The translations under genes and the position numbers were made by a program. Positions 33,779 through 42,704 of a stretch of 53,666 nt of DNA are shown piece by piece. The stretch lies in contig JAKIYP010000011.1 in assembly GCA_022708505.1 (NCBI GenBank), positions 1-53,666 of the forward strand. The letters are read 5' to 3'. The notes below the pieces were generated by a model. It made no database searches, was not told the origin of the DNA, and was given only the letters and a program-made list of their open reading frames with translations. The number at the start of each line of letters is the position of its first letter. Positions within the stretch are counted from its first letter, which is position 1. Origin of the DNA: Bacteroidota bacterium. GTDB taxonomy: Bacteria > Bacteroidota > Bacteroidia > Bacteroidales > Paludibacteraceae.

Positions 33779-36700
33779 ATGGCTAAACAAAAAAAATTCT
33801 TAACCTGTGACGGGAATCAGGCTGCTGCACACATCGCTTATATGTTCAGCGAAGTAGCCGCGATTTACCCCATCACACCTTCGTCAACTATGGCAGAATA
33901 TGTTGATGAATGGGCTGCCAAAGGCCGAAAAAATATGTTCGGCGAAACGGTGCAAGTGCAGGAAATGCAATCCGAGGGGGGGGCTGCTGCTGCCATGCAC
34001 GGCGCCTTGCAGGCCGGAGCGCTGACTTCTACCTTCACTGCTTCTCAGGGGCTATTGCTCATGATTCCGAATATGTATAAAGTTGCAGGTGAATTATTAC
34101 CTGGCGTATATCACGTTTCGGCTCGTGCCCTTGCTTCTCATGCGCTTTCAATCTTTGGTGACCACCAGGATGTGATGGCTGTTCGTCAGACCGGTTGTGC
34201 CATGTTTGCTACCGGCTCAGTACAGGAAGTGATGGATTTGGCTGCCGTTGCACATTTGGCTTCTATCAAATCACGCATTCCATTTGTTCACTTCTTCGAT
34301 GGTTTTCGTACTTCACACGAAATTCAGAAAATTGAAGAAATCGATCAGGATGCGGTGACTGCATTGATTGATCAGGATGCATTGGCTGATTTCCGCAATC
34401 GTGCCCTCAACTCTGAAAGTCCCGTTGTTCGTGGTACTGCTCAGAACCCTGACATCTACTTTCAGGCTCGTGAGGCTTGCAATCCATTCTACGATGCAGT
34501 TCCGGGAATTGTTGAAAACTATTTGGACGAACTGGCTAAAATTACCGGTCGCAAGTATGGTTTATTCGATTATTATGGAGATCCTGAGGCAGATCGCGTG
34601 GTAATTGCCATGGGTTCAGCTACAGAAGCTATCCGCGAAGGCATTGATTACCTGATGGCTAAAGGCGAAAAAGTAGGTTTGATTTCTGTTCACCTCTATC
34701 GTCCGTTCTCGGCTAAACATTTCTTATCGGTATTACCAAAATCAGCCAAACGCATTTGCGTCCTTGACCGCACCAAAGAGCCTGGAGCAGGTGGCGAACC
34801 CTTGTACTTAGATGTAAAAGATGTACTTTATGGTGCTGAAAATCAACCATTGGTTGTAGGTGGTCGTTATGGTTTGTCTTCGAAAGACTTTACACCAGCT
34901 CAGGTATTATCGGTATTCGAAAACCTGTCATTGCCTTCTCCAAGAAATCAATTTACAGTAGGCATCGTGGATGACGTAACTTTCACTTCTTTACCAATGA
35001 AGGAAGAAATTCCGATGGGTGGTGAAGGTATTTACGAAGCCAAGTTCTACGGTTTGGGTGCTGATGGTACAGTGGGTGCAAACAAGAACTCCATCAAAAT
35101 CATCGGTGATAATACGGACAAATACTGTCAGGCTTATTTCGCCTACGACTCAAAAAAATCCGGAGGTTTTACCTGCTCACACCTGCGTTTTGGTGACACA
35201 CCTATCCGTTCGACTTACCTGGTAACTACGCCCGACTTCGTGGCTTGCCACGTGCAGGCTTACCTGCGTTTGTACGACGTAACCAAAGGTCTGAAAAAGA
35301 ATGGCACATTCCTGTTAAATACCGTTTGGACTGCTGAAGAAGTGAAAAACAACCTTCCAATCAATGTAAAAAGGTATTTAGCTAAAAACAACATTAAACT
35401 CTTTATCATCAACGCGACAAATATCGCGCAGGAAATTGGTCTTGGTCATCGTACCAACACCATCTTACAATCAGCATTCTTCAAAATTACCAACGTGATT
35501 CCTTACGAACTGGCAGTAAAAGAAATGAAGAATGCCATCGTGAAGTCCTATGGTAAAAAAGGTGAGAAGGTTATCAACATGAACTATGCAGCTGTTGATC
35601 GCGGTGGTGAATATACCGTGGTTGATGTTCCTGCTGAATGGGCTAATCTGGTTGATGAGAATGATATTATCGACAGCAACATCCCTGATTTCATCAAAAA
35701 CATCGTGGTTCCGGTAAATAAACAGGCCGGTGATGACCTTCCTGTCTCTGTATTCAAAGGCCGTGAAGACGGAACCTGGATTCAGGGAACGACCAAATAC
35801 GAAAAACGTGGTGTAGCTGCCACTGTTCCGGTTTGGGAAATGGAAAACTGTATCCAGTGTAACCAATGTGCCTATGTTTGTCCGCACGCTGCCATCCGTC
35901 CATTCATTTTAGATGAAGCCGAACAAGCCAACGCTCCTTTCGCCAGTCTGAAAGCCAACGGAAAACAATTTGCTGGTATGACTTACCGCATTCAGGTTGA
36001 CGTGCTCGACTGTATGGGTTGCGATAACTGTGCTGAAGTTTGTCCGGGTAACAAAAACGGCAAAGCACTGAAAATGGTACCTATCGAAACACAATACGAA
36101 AATCAGGATAACTGGGATTTCTGCGTGGAAAATGTGAAAACCAAACAACATTTGGTTGATGTAAAAGCCAACGTGAAGAACTCTCAGCTGGCAACGCCAC
36201 TGTTCGAGTTCTCTGGTGCATGTGCCGGTTGTGGTGAAACTCCGTATGTAAAATTAGTTTCTCAGCTGTTCGGCGAGCGTCAGATTGTGGCCAATGCAAC
36301 CGGATGTTCTTCTATCTACTCTGCATCAGCTCCTTCTACTCCATATACTACCAACGACGAAGGTCGTGGACCGGCATGGGCAAATTCTTTATTTGAAGAC
36401 AATGCCGAATTTGGTCTGGGTATGTTGTTTGCGAACGAGCAAATGCGTGATCGTATTGAGCGTCTGATGACTGCTGCTATCAACGAAAACTGCTGTTCTG
36501 ATGAACTGAAGGGCTTGTTCGCCGAATGGATTGAGAATAAGAATGATGGTGACAAAACACTGGAACTTGCAGCGAAAATCAAACCGCTTGTAAAAGAAGG
36601 TAAATGCGGATACTGCAAGGAAATCAGCGGTTTGTCTAAATACTTGGTTAAACAGTCACAATGGATTATTGGTGGTGACGGTTGGGCTTACGACATCGGC

Positions 36701-37336
36701 TTCGGTGGATTAGACCACGTACTTGCTTCCGGTAAAAATGTGAACATCTTAGTGTTGGATACTGAAGTTTATTCGAACACAGGTGGACAGGCATCCAAAT
36801 CGACTCCGGTTGGTGCCGTTGCCAAGTTTGCAGCATCCGGAAAACGTGTTCGCAAGAAAGACCTGGGTATGATTGCTGCCACTTATGGATATGTATATGT
36901 AGCTCAGATCGCGCTGGGAGCTAATCAGGCTCAGGCATTGAAAGCCATCCGCGAAGCAGAAGCATACGACGGGCCATCTGTAATCATTGCTTACTCACCT
37001 TGTATCAGTCACGGACTCGTTGCCGGCATGGGTAGTTCAAACGGAGAACAACAGGAAAATGCGGTAAAATCAGGATACTGGCATCTGTATCGTTACAATC
37101 CGGCTTTGGAAGAAGAAGGTAAAAACCCGATGCAGCTGGATTCTAAAGAACCGCAATGGGATATGTTCCAGGACTTCCTCCGCAGTGAAGTGCGTTATAC
37201 CTCTCTGTTGAAACAGTTCCCGGAAGCAGCCAAAGAATTGTTCATCGCTGCCGAAGACAATGCCAAATGGCGTTACGCGTGGTACAAACGCATGAGCGAA
37301 CAGCATTTTGCGGCACCGGTTGTTGAATCGACCTAA
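33779..37336 (+). CDS. nifJ: Pyruvate:ferredoxin (flavodoxin) oxidoreductase
   Basis: A 1,185-residue single-chain PFOR that oxidises pyruvate to acetyl-CoA and CO2 and reduces ferredoxin. The N-terminal pyrimidine-binding domain carries YPITPSSTMAEY, followed by the CoA-binding and gamma-type domains. A two-cluster ferredoxin domain starts at C691 (CIQCNQCAYVC), with a second set, CMGCDNCAEVC. The proximal cluster cysteines CAGCGETPY and the thiamine-diphosphate motif GDGWAYDIG (D967) through NTGGQAS complete the active site. The length and all motifs are standard. It supports a strict anaerobic lifestyle. The REP cluster begins 36 bp after its stop. Confidence 0.97.
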   Translation: MAKQKKFLTCDGNQAAAHIAYMFSEVAAIYPITPSSTMAEYVDEWAAKGRKNMFGETVQVQEMQSEGGAAAAMHGALQAGALTSTFTASQGLLLMIPNMYKVAGELLPGVYHVSARALASHALSIFGDHQDVMAVRQTGCAMFATGSVQEVMDLAAVAHLASIKSRIPFVHFFDGFRTSHEIQKIEEIDQDAVTALIDQDALADFRNRALNSESPVVRGTAQNPDIYFQAREACNPFYDAVPGIVENYLDELAKITGRKYGLFDYYGDPEADRVVIAMGSATEAIREGIDYLMAKGEKVGLISVHLYRPFSAKHFLSVLPKSAKRICVLDRTKEPGAGGEPLYLDVKDVLYGAENQPLVVGGRYGLSSKDFTPAQVLSVFENLSLPSPRNQFTVGIVDDVTFTSLPMKEEIPMGGEGIYEAKFYGLGADGTVGANKNSIKIIGDNTDKYCQAYFAYDSKKSGGFTCSHLRFGDTPIRSTYLVTTPDFVACHVQAYLRLYDVTKGLKKNGTFLLNTVWTAEEVKNNLPINVKRYLAKNNIKLFIINATNIAQEIGLGHRTNTILQSAFFKITNVIPYELAVKEMKNAIVKSYGKKGEKVINMNYAAVDRGGEYTVVDVPAEWANLVDENDIIDSNIPDFIKNIVVPVNKQAGDDLPVSVFKGREDGTWIQGTTKYEKRGVAATVPVWEMENCIQCNQCAYVCPHAAIRPFILDEAEQANAPFASLKANGKQFAGMTYRIQVDVLDCMGCDNCAEVCPGNKNGKALKMVPIETQYENQDNWDFCVENVKTKQHLVDVKANVKNSQLATPLFEFSGACAGCGETPYVKLVSQLFGERQIVANATGCSSIYSASAPSTPYTTNDEGRGPAWANSLFEDNAEFGLGMLFANEQMRDRIERLMTAAINENCCSDELKGLFAEWIENKNDGDKTLELAAKIKPLVKEGKCGYCKEISGLSKYLVKQSQWIIGGDGWAYDIGFGGLDHVLASGKNVNILVLDTEVYSNTGGQASKSTPVGAVAKFAASGKRVRKKDLGMIAATYGYVYVAQIALGANQAQALKAIREAEAYDGPSVIIAYSPCISHGLVAGMGSSNGEQQENAVKSGYWHLYRYNPALEEEGKNPMQLDSKEPQWDMFQDFLRSEVRYTSLLKQFPEAAKELFIAAEDNAKWRYAWYKRMSEQHFAAPVVEST

Positions 37337-37371
37337 TATTAAAACGCACGAACGTTCAAACGTACGAATGT

Positions 37372-37452
37372 GTAGAGACGCCCTATTAGGGCGTCTAATA
37401 TTAACGAAATGCAAATGTGCATGACAGAGACGCCCTAATAGGGCGTCTCTAC
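37372..37452. repeat. REP palindrome pair, left flank of the RAYT gene
   Basis: Two palindromes with arms AGACGCCCTA/TAGGGCGTCT lie head to head at 37372-37396 and 37426-37452: the outer GTAG sits on the left of the first and the outer CTAC on the right of the second. A small hairpin, ATGCAAATGTGCAT (37409-37422), precedes the second. They sit between the nifJ stop and the 3' end of the RAYT gene and may also end both transcripts. Confidence 0.85.
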
Positions 37453-37515
37453 GTTTGTGCAATATTGAAAATGATGCAAAATTGATTTGAAAATAATGCG
37501 CAATGTAATCATCGT

Positions 37516-38100
37516 TCAAAAAAAATGGTCATCAACCCATTTCAATGGATTATTGATAATGTAATGTTCTATACGAACATATGATTCATGATTTCTGATG
37601 ATATGGTCGTAAAAACGGGTTTGCCATGCAAAGTGTGGATTGATTCTGCGTATATCGATGGTTACTTTCCGTTTGTACTGATTGATAATAACACCCAGTG
37701 TTTCAGGTTTCCATTTTTTTGATGCCGCCATTGTTTGTTTTATTGTAGAGACGCCCGAATCGGGCGTCTCTACATTTTGTAAATCGGGCACCTCTACGTT
37801 TTGTAAATCGGGCGTCCGTACGTTTGGTTTATCAATTATTACAATCCCATGAATATGATTCGGCATAATCACAAATGCACCTAAATGTACATACGGAAAA
37901 TGTGTCGGAATTTCTGTCCAATATTGTTGTGCAATTTTTCCAATTTCCGACAATTCCATTTTGCCTTCAATGATATTCCCGAAATAAAAGGTACGTTTTT
38001 GTGTGCAGATCGTTATAAAATAGGGGGCATTCCACCCATAATCCCAATTCTGCATACGTGTAGATAGTATACGAAATCGATTGAAAAATTTTTCATTCAT
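37516..38100 (-). CDS. REP-associated tyrosine transposase (RAYT)
   Basis: A 194-residue HUH-superfamily single-strand transposase related to IS200/IS605 TnpA (Transposase_17). Evidence: WDYGWNAPYFITICTQKRTFYFG near the N-terminus, the metal-binding HUH motif in MPNHIHGIVII, and the C-terminal helix region FYDHIIRNHESYVRIEHYIINNP, which should contain the nucleophilic Tyr. It looks intact. Between the HUH motif and the C-terminal region lies an insert of three in-frame octapeptides (TPDLQNVE, VPDLQNVE, TPDSGVST) whose DNA is itself REP palindrome sequence (37745-37824). Palindromes of the same family flank the gene on both sides, as expected for a RAYT and the elements it mobilises. Confidence 0.88.
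   Translation of the reverse strand: MNEKFFNRFRILSTRMQNWDYGWNAPYFITICTQKRTFYFGNIIEGKMELSEIGKIAQQYWTEIPTHFPYVHLGAFVIMPNHIHGIVIIDKPNVRTPDLQNVEVPDLQNVETPDSGVSTIKQTMAASKKWKPETLGVIINQYKRKVTIDIRRINPHFAWQTRFYDHIIRNHESYVRIEHYIINNPLKWVDDHFF
37745..37824. repeat. REP palindrome and 24-bp repeats inside the RAYT coding sequence
   Basis: A palindrome with perfect 14-bp arms (GTAGAGACGCCCGA and its complement, 37745-37773) is followed by two partial units repeating every 24 bp (TAC at 37771 and 37795, each continuing nTTTTGTAAATCGGGC). The period is a multiple of three, so the RAYT frame is kept. The sequence differs from the flanking palindromes in the central bases (GAATC in place of TAATA). Confidence 0.85.
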
Positions 38101-38168
38101 GATTTGTAATAGGTTAATTGGTTTGTAAACAGGATGTAAATATAATCAAAAATTGATTATTTAACACC

Positions 38169-38309
38169 GTAGAGACGCCCTATTAGGGCGTCTGTTTAAT
38201 AAATGTGCGAAATTGGTGGTATTGTTGTAGAGACGCCCTAATAGGGCGTCTATTATATTATGGCAATGCAAATGTGCATGGTAGAGACGCCCTAATAGGG
38301 CGTCTCTAC
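38169..38309. repeat. REP palindrome cluster, right flank of the RAYT gene
   Basis: Three palindromes with arms AGACGCCCTA/TAGGGCGTCT at 38169-38193, 38227-38251 and 38281-38309. The last has the full GTAGAGACG...CGTCTCTAC arms and is preceded by the same small hairpin, ATGCAAATGTGCAT (38266-38279), seen before 37426, so the repeated unit is hairpin plus palindrome. After it, 38310-38368 is an AT-rich stretch with recurring TTATCG motifs leading into the surE stop. Confidence 0.85.
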
Positions 38310-38360
38310 ACGTTATCGCGTTATTGAATTATCGTGTTATTAAATTATCGGATAATTGAA

Positions 38361-39137
38361 TTATCGAATTATGGCATCCATCACCCCCCGCAATTCCCCC
38401 AAATATTCATGCGCCGTCATATCAATCTTAGTCGGCACCACTGACACATAATCATTAGCCAGCGCCCATTCGTCGGTATCCTGCGCTTCGGGTTCGTGGT
38501 TATCGAAATAGCCTGTCAGCCAATAGTAGTTGCGACCATGGGGGTCGGTGGCCCTTGCAAATTCCTTTGTCCAGTGCCCCTCGCACTGACGGGCTATCTT
38601 AACGCCCTTAATAGCAGCTTTAGGTGCGTTTACATTCAAACAAATGCCGTAAGGCAACCCATTTTTCAATATCTGTCGGGCTATTTGGAGTATATAAGGT
38701 TCAAAAGCAGAAAAATCAGCATCCGGATCGAAATTGGAGATGGAATAACCTATCGATGGTATAGCATTCTCACATCCTTCCAGCACAGCCCCCATCGTTC
38801 CTGAATAAATAACATTGATAGCTGCATTGGAACCGTGATTGATTCCGGATACCAGTAAATCGGGTTTCCGGTGTAACACCTCATTCAACGCCAGCTTCAC
38901 ACAGTCTGTGGGAGTTCCGTTGCAGGAGTACCGAATCAGTCCGGGTTTATCTTCCAGCTTCTTAAAACGAATCGGATGGTTTACAGTAAGCGCGTTCGAT
39001 TGACCAGAACGGGGTCCATCCGGCGCCATCACCACAACATCTCCAATTTCCATCATCAACTTTGTTAATACATTAATTCCTTTGGCTGTATCGCCATCAT
39101 CATTGGTAATCAGGATCAACGGTTTCTTTTCTGACAT
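38361..39137 (-). CDS. surE: 5'/3'-nucleotidase SurE
   Basis: A 258-residue survival-protein E phosphatase acting on nucleoside monophosphates. The metal-binding motif LILITNDDG has D13 and D14; the SGQSNALT loop and the Asn in SGINHGSNAAINVIYSGT complete the site. The length is typical. It is the last gene of a tight minus-strand operon (29 bp after lpxH). REP palindromes lie just beyond its stop and may protect or end the transcript. Confidence 0.95.
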   Translation of the reverse strand: MSEKKPLILITNDDGDTAKGINVLTKLMMEIGDVVVMAPDGPRSGQSNALTVNHPIRFKKLEDKPGLIRYSCNGTPTDCVKLALNEVLHRKPDLLVSGINHGSNAAINVIYSGTMGAVLEGCENAIPSIGYSISNFDPDADFSAFEPYILQIARQILKNGLPYGICLNVNAPKAAIKGVKIARQCEGHWTKEFARATDPHGRNYYWLTGYFDNHEPEAQDTDEWALANDYVSVVPTKIDMTAHEYLGELRGVMDAIIR

Positions 39138-39166
39138 GCTTTATAATAAATATTTTTGTTTTTATA

Positions 39167-39904
39167 CTATGCTTCAAAATATTCGAGATTGAATTCTTTT
39201 CCATTAAATACTCCGTAGGAAAAGATACTTACAAAATCTCCCAGAATGATGACCTGGGAATCGTTTTTTAACTTTAAATTGAGATCAATATGCCGGTGAC
39301 CAAAAACAAAATAATCAATGTGTGGCTCAGACTGGTAATTTTTGGCGAAAACAACCAATTCTTCTTTATCCTCTCCCTGATAACTGTTGTCTTCATCCGT
39401 AATCTTCTCCCGATTCAGTTTCGACCAGGTATAACCGAGCGTTTGTCCAATCCGTGGTGGCACCCACCCGAATAGCTTCTGCGTAAACTTACTGTGAAAC
39501 ATGCTTCTCAGAAAGTTGAATTTCATATCTGATTTCACGAGCCCATCCCCATGAGCCAAAAAGAAATTTTTCCCACTGTGTTCCACAATTACCGGTTCGT
39601 AATGCACCTTCAGCCCGATCTCTTTTTCTAAATAGTCGAATGTCCACAAATCGTGGTTACCGATGAAGAAATGAATTTCAATACCGGCATCCGTCATTTC
39701 TGCCAGCTTGCCAAGCAATCTGACAAAGCCTTTGGGAACCACAGTTTTATACTCATACCAGAAATCAAAGATATCACCCAGAAGGTAGATGATCTCTGCA
39801 TCTTTTTTAACCATATCAAGCCAGCGCACCAGCTTCAGCTCATGCGAACGGGGATCTTTTTCCAACAAAGAACCAAGGTGGGCATCCGAGACAAAGTATA
39901 TCAT
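39167..39904 (-). CDS. lpxH: UDP-2,3-diacylglucosamine diphosphatase (LpxH type)
   Basis: A 245-residue calcineurin-like metallophosphoesterase of lipid A synthesis that cleaves UDP-diacylglucosamine to lipid X. The dimetal ligands are visible as D7 and H9 (FVSDAHLGS), D44 (GDIFDFWYEY), N83 and H84 (GNHDLW), HGDG near residue 120 and FGHRHID near 200. The GDIFDFW motif with the helical cap insert is the LpxH pattern. It is membrane-associated. It lies between the sufT-like gene (12 bp) and surE. Confidence 0.92.
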   Translation of the reverse strand: MIYFVSDAHLGSLLEKDPRSHELKLVRWLDMVKKDAEIIYLLGDIFDFWYEYKTVVPKGFVRLLGKLAEMTDAGIEIHFFIGNHDLWTFDYLEKEIGLKVHYEPVIVEHSGKNFFLAHGDGLVKSDMKFNFLRSMFHSKFTQKLFGWVPPRIGQTLGYTWSKLNREKITDEDNSYQGEDKEELVVFAKNYQSEPHIDYFVFGHRHIDLNLKLKNDSQVIILGDFVSIFSYGVFNGKEFNLEYFEA

Positions 39905-39916
39905 AGGCTTCGCTAA

Positions 39917-40240
39917 TTATAAAAATCCAAGTTCAAGTTGCGCTTCTTCCGACATCATGTCTTTATCCCAGGGTGGATCAAACACAATCTCCACATCTAC
40001 ACTATTAACGCCTTCCACACTCGCTGTTTTCATGCGTACATCCTCCACAATGAAGTCCACAGCAGGACAATTCGGAGCAGTCAATGTCATGTCAATGGTC
40101 AAATGACCATCCTCATTCAGGTCAATCTTGTAAATCAGTCCGAGATCGTAGATATTGACTGGTATTTCAGGGTCGTACACTGTTTTCAGCATGCGTACGA
40201 TATTTTCTTCTACGGTCAGAAATTCATTTGTATCACTCAT
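39917..40240 (-). CDS. DUF59/MIP18-family iron-sulfur maturation protein (SufT-like)
   Basis: 107 residues with the DUF59 pattern VYDPEIPVNIYDLGLIYKIDL, then MTLTAPNCPA (the Cys is conserved) and DPPWDKDMMSEEAQLELGF. Family members (SufT, PaaD-like, eukaryotic Cia2/MIP18) help deliver or mature Fe-S clusters. This genome encodes LipA, MutY and PFOR, all Fe-S clients, in the same window. It is in an operon with lpxH and the thioesterase gene. Confidence 0.88.
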   Translation of the reverse strand: MSDTNEFLTVEENIVRMLKTVYDPEIPVNIYDLGLIYKIDLNEDGHLTIDMTLTAPNCPAVDFIVEDVRMKTASVEGVNSVDVEIVFDPPWDKDMMSEEAQLELGFL

Positions 40241-40321
40241 ATTTTTACTTTTTACGTTGTTATAATGTATGTTATCGCGTGGTTTTCACACGATACTCAA
40301 ACAACTGAAAACTAAAATAGT

Positions 40322-40720
40322 TTATGGATTCATCACCAGTTTATCAAACTCCGGAACGGCTGAAACCAATTTTCCATTCACCGTCACCACCGCATCCACA
40401 CGAGCCTTCAGACTCAGCTTCATATCTGCTTTGCGATAGATAACCTGATGAAATACATATTTTACGCCTTCTTTCTGCACATTGATTTTGACAACAAAAT
40501 CATCTCCCGGTCGCAGCGGTGTTTTAAAAGCCATTTCAATCCTGGCCACTACTGCATCCACACCACGATTGTGCATTTCAGCAAAGCTCACCTCGTTGCT
40601 GCGCAGGTACTCATGACGGGCATGTTCCAGATAGTTTTGATAGACCGAATTATTCACTATGCCCTGGATGTCACACTCGTAATCGCGCACTTTCATTTCT
40701 ATTTCGTAAGGGTACTCCAT
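40322..40720 (-). CDS. Acyl-CoA thioesterase, hot-dog fold (4HBT family)
   Basis: 132 residues. The active-site pattern of the YbgC/4HBT family is present: VRDYECDIQGIVNNSVYQNYLEHARHEYL, with the catalytic Asp-x-x-Gly-x-(V)-x-(N) arrangement. The substrate is probably a short or medium acyl-CoA; it cannot be resolved further. Two bp downstream of the O-methyltransferase gene. The 81-bp gap to the sufT-like gene holds an imperfect hairpin (about 40273-40295). Confidence 0.87.
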   Translation of the reverse strand: MEYPYEIEMKVRDYECDIQGIVNNSVYQNYLEHARHEYLRSNEVSFAEMHNRGVDAVVARIEMAFKTPLRPGDDFVVKINVQKEGVKYVFHQVIYRKADMKLSLKARVDAVVTVNGKLVSAVPEFDKLVMNP

Positions 40721-40722
40721 AT

Positions 40723-41349
40723 TTACTTTTTTCTTATCAACGTCAAACCATCTCTTAACGGCAATATCAGCTTTTCCACGCGTGAATCTGCCGCTACATA
40801 ATCATTAAACTTTCGAATAGCTTCTGTCTGATTGTCCCTCTCATCCACTTCAAGCAGCACTTTCCCATCCCACAAAGTGTTATCAACCAGCATAAAGCCT
40901 CCTTTTTTCAGTTTTGGAAATACAGCATCATAATACACCTGATACTCCCTTTTATCAGCATCTAAAAAAACCAGATCAAACATTACATCCATTTCATGAA
41001 TCAGCTTTTTGGCATCACCAATATGCAATACAATTTGCTCCTGATAGGGTGAGCTTTGGATGTTCTCACGGATAAAATCTTCCAGTTCGTCATCACACTC
41101 GATGGTATGCAATTTACCTTTTGCTGATAATCCTTCAGCCAGACAAAGCGCTGAATAAGCGGTATAAGTCCCTACTTCTAAGATACGTTCCGGCTGAATC
41201 ATCTTGCTCAGCATCGACAATACCCTGCCCTGCAAATGACCGGATAACATCCTCGGATTAATCATCTTCAGGTGCGTTTTCCGGTTGATCTTCGCTAAGT
41301 AATCCGGTTCAGCATCGCCATGTGCCAGTATATATTCTTCCTGTTCCAT
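40723..41349 (-). CDS. SAM-dependent O-methyltransferase (COMT-like)
   Basis: 208 residues from the ATG at 41349; a TTG three codons upstream is an alternative. Rossmann methyltransferase of the catechol/caffeoyl-CoA O-methyltransferase family: the SAM motif RILEVGTYTAYSALCLAEGL, then LHTIECDDE, metal-binding FDLVFLDADKREY and VDNTLWDGKV. The acceptor is unknown in bacteria of this kind. It is placed between the M16 peptidase and thioesterase genes in the operon. Confidence 0.88.
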   Translation of the reverse strand: MEQEEYILAHGDAEPDYLAKINRKTHLKMINPRMLSGHLQGRVLSMLSKMIQPERILEVGTYTAYSALCLAEGLSAKGKLHTIECDDELEDFIRENIQSSPYQEQIVLHIGDAKKLIHEMDVMFDLVFLDADKREYQVYYDAVFPKLKKGGFMLVDNTLWDGKVLLEVDERDNQTEAIRKFNDYVAADSRVEKLILPLRDGLTLIRKK

Positions 41350-41366
41350 TACGTCCAATCAATTTT

Positions 41367-42584
41367 CTAATAATATTTCAGGGTCGAAAGCTGACTTTCA
41401 TCAAACACCTGACGGGCAATTTCCTGCAACTTTTCGCTATTGACTGACATGATGCGTTCACGAATGATTTCCATTTTATCCACTTTCCCGTAACGCAACA
41501 AGCTCTTTCCGAGTCCGATTGCATGATTTTCTTTTTGTTCCATAGAAATAGCCATTTGCCCAAGCAACTGCAACTTGTATTTTTTCAGCTGACTTTCCGA
41601 TATTTTCTCCTCTCTCAACTTCCTGAGTTCCTGTTTGACGAGTCGCTCACATTTTTTGAAATTATCTGCATCACAACCGAAATAAACTGTCCACATCCCG
41701 GTATCGGTCATCGGCTGATAAACAGAGTCAACATTATACACAAGTCCGTTCTTTTCCCGCAACGATAAATTCAGCAGACTGTTCATCCCCGGACCACCCA
41801 GTATGTTGTTCAGCAGGTACATACCAATGCGATCGGCATGATGCATATCAAAACAACGGTTGCCCAGCATGTAATGCACCTGAAAAGTATCTTTTTTGTA
41901 CGACCGATGCGCTGGTTTATACTCACCCGGACTCACCCGGTTATGATTGCTTTCCCGGTTACTGCCATTGACCAGAAATTTCTCCGCCCAGCGAAGCAAT
42001 TTGGCTTCCTTGATATTCCCCAGCACGAAAAACACCATTTCTCCCGGCAGGTAAAAGCGATCCACGAAACTTTTCGTATCGGCTGACTGATATTGCTCCA
42101 GTAATTCCGCTTTTCCCAGGATGTTATGTCCAATCGGGTAATCAAAAAGTATTTCTTCAAAATCATCGTAAATCAACTCCGAGGGACTGTCATTATACGA
42201 CTGTATTTCATCTATAACAATGATTTTTTCCTTATCTATCTCTTTCTGCGGAAAAGTGGAATGAAAAACGATATCGCCAATCAAATCCATGGCTTTATCC
42301 AGGTGTTCATTCAACACAGCTGCATAAACTACCGTTTCTTCTTTCGAAGTATAAGCATTCAACTCCCCTCCTACATTCTCCAACCGGTTGATGATGTGGC
42401 CCGAACGTCTTTTAGCAGTACCCTTGAACAACAGATGTTCTACAAAATGCGCCATCCCCTGCTCTGTCTCCGTTTCATCCCGCGAACCCGCGTTAATCAC
42501 CATCCCACAATAGGTCACCGCCATGGTGTCGGGCTTGTGTATCAACCTCAACCCGTTCGACAAAGTATATATCTGATATTCCAT
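41367..42584 (-). CDS. M16-family zinc peptidase (insulinase-like)
   Basis: 405 residues, a single-chain half of the two-domain processing-peptidase fold. The inverted zinc motif HxxEH is H46-F-V-E49-H50, with the third ligand, a Glu, in the KEKIIVIDEIQ segment. No signal peptide is visible, so it is probably cytoplasmic, like other PqqL/YmxG-type short M16 enzymes. It is the first gene of a six-gene minus-strand operon, with a TAACTTTG -7 box at 42627-42620. Confidence 0.9.
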   Translation of the reverse strand: MEYQIYTLSNGLRLIHKPDTMAVTYCGMVINAGSRDETETEQGMAHFVEHLLFKGTAKRRSGHIINRLENVGGELNAYTSKEETVVYAAVLNEHLDKAMDLIGDIVFHSTFPQKEIDKEKIIVIDEIQSYNDSPSELIYDDFEEILFDYPIGHNILGKAELLEQYQSADTKSFVDRFYLPGEMVFFVLGNIKEAKLLRWAEKFLVNGSNRESNHNRVSPGEYKPAHRSYKKDTFQVHYMLGNRCFDMHHADRIGMYLLNNILGGPGMNSLLNLSLREKNGLVYNVDSVYQPMTDTGMWTVYFGCDADNFKKCERLVKQELRKLREEKISESQLKKYKLQLLGQMAISMEQKENHAIGLGKSLLRYGKVDKMEIIRERIMSVNSEKLQEIARQVFDESQLSTLKYY

Positions 42585-42619
42585 TAATTATTCAATGCAC
42601 GTTTTATCAAAAACAGATG

Positions 42620-42627
42620 CAAAGTTA
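42620..42627 (-). promoter_or_regulatory. -7 promoter element for the M16-to-surE operon
   Basis: Minus-strand TAACTTTG, 36 bp before the M16 peptidase ATG. No correctly spaced TTG is seen. Next to it, 42661-42700 is low-complexity DNA with repeated GGTTAGT. Confidence 0.4.
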
Positions 42628-42704
42628 ACAGTTTTTTTTGGTTATAAAAGTGATTGAGAATAGATTGATTGGTGGTTAGTGGTTAGTGGTTGGTTCTGGT
42701 AAAG

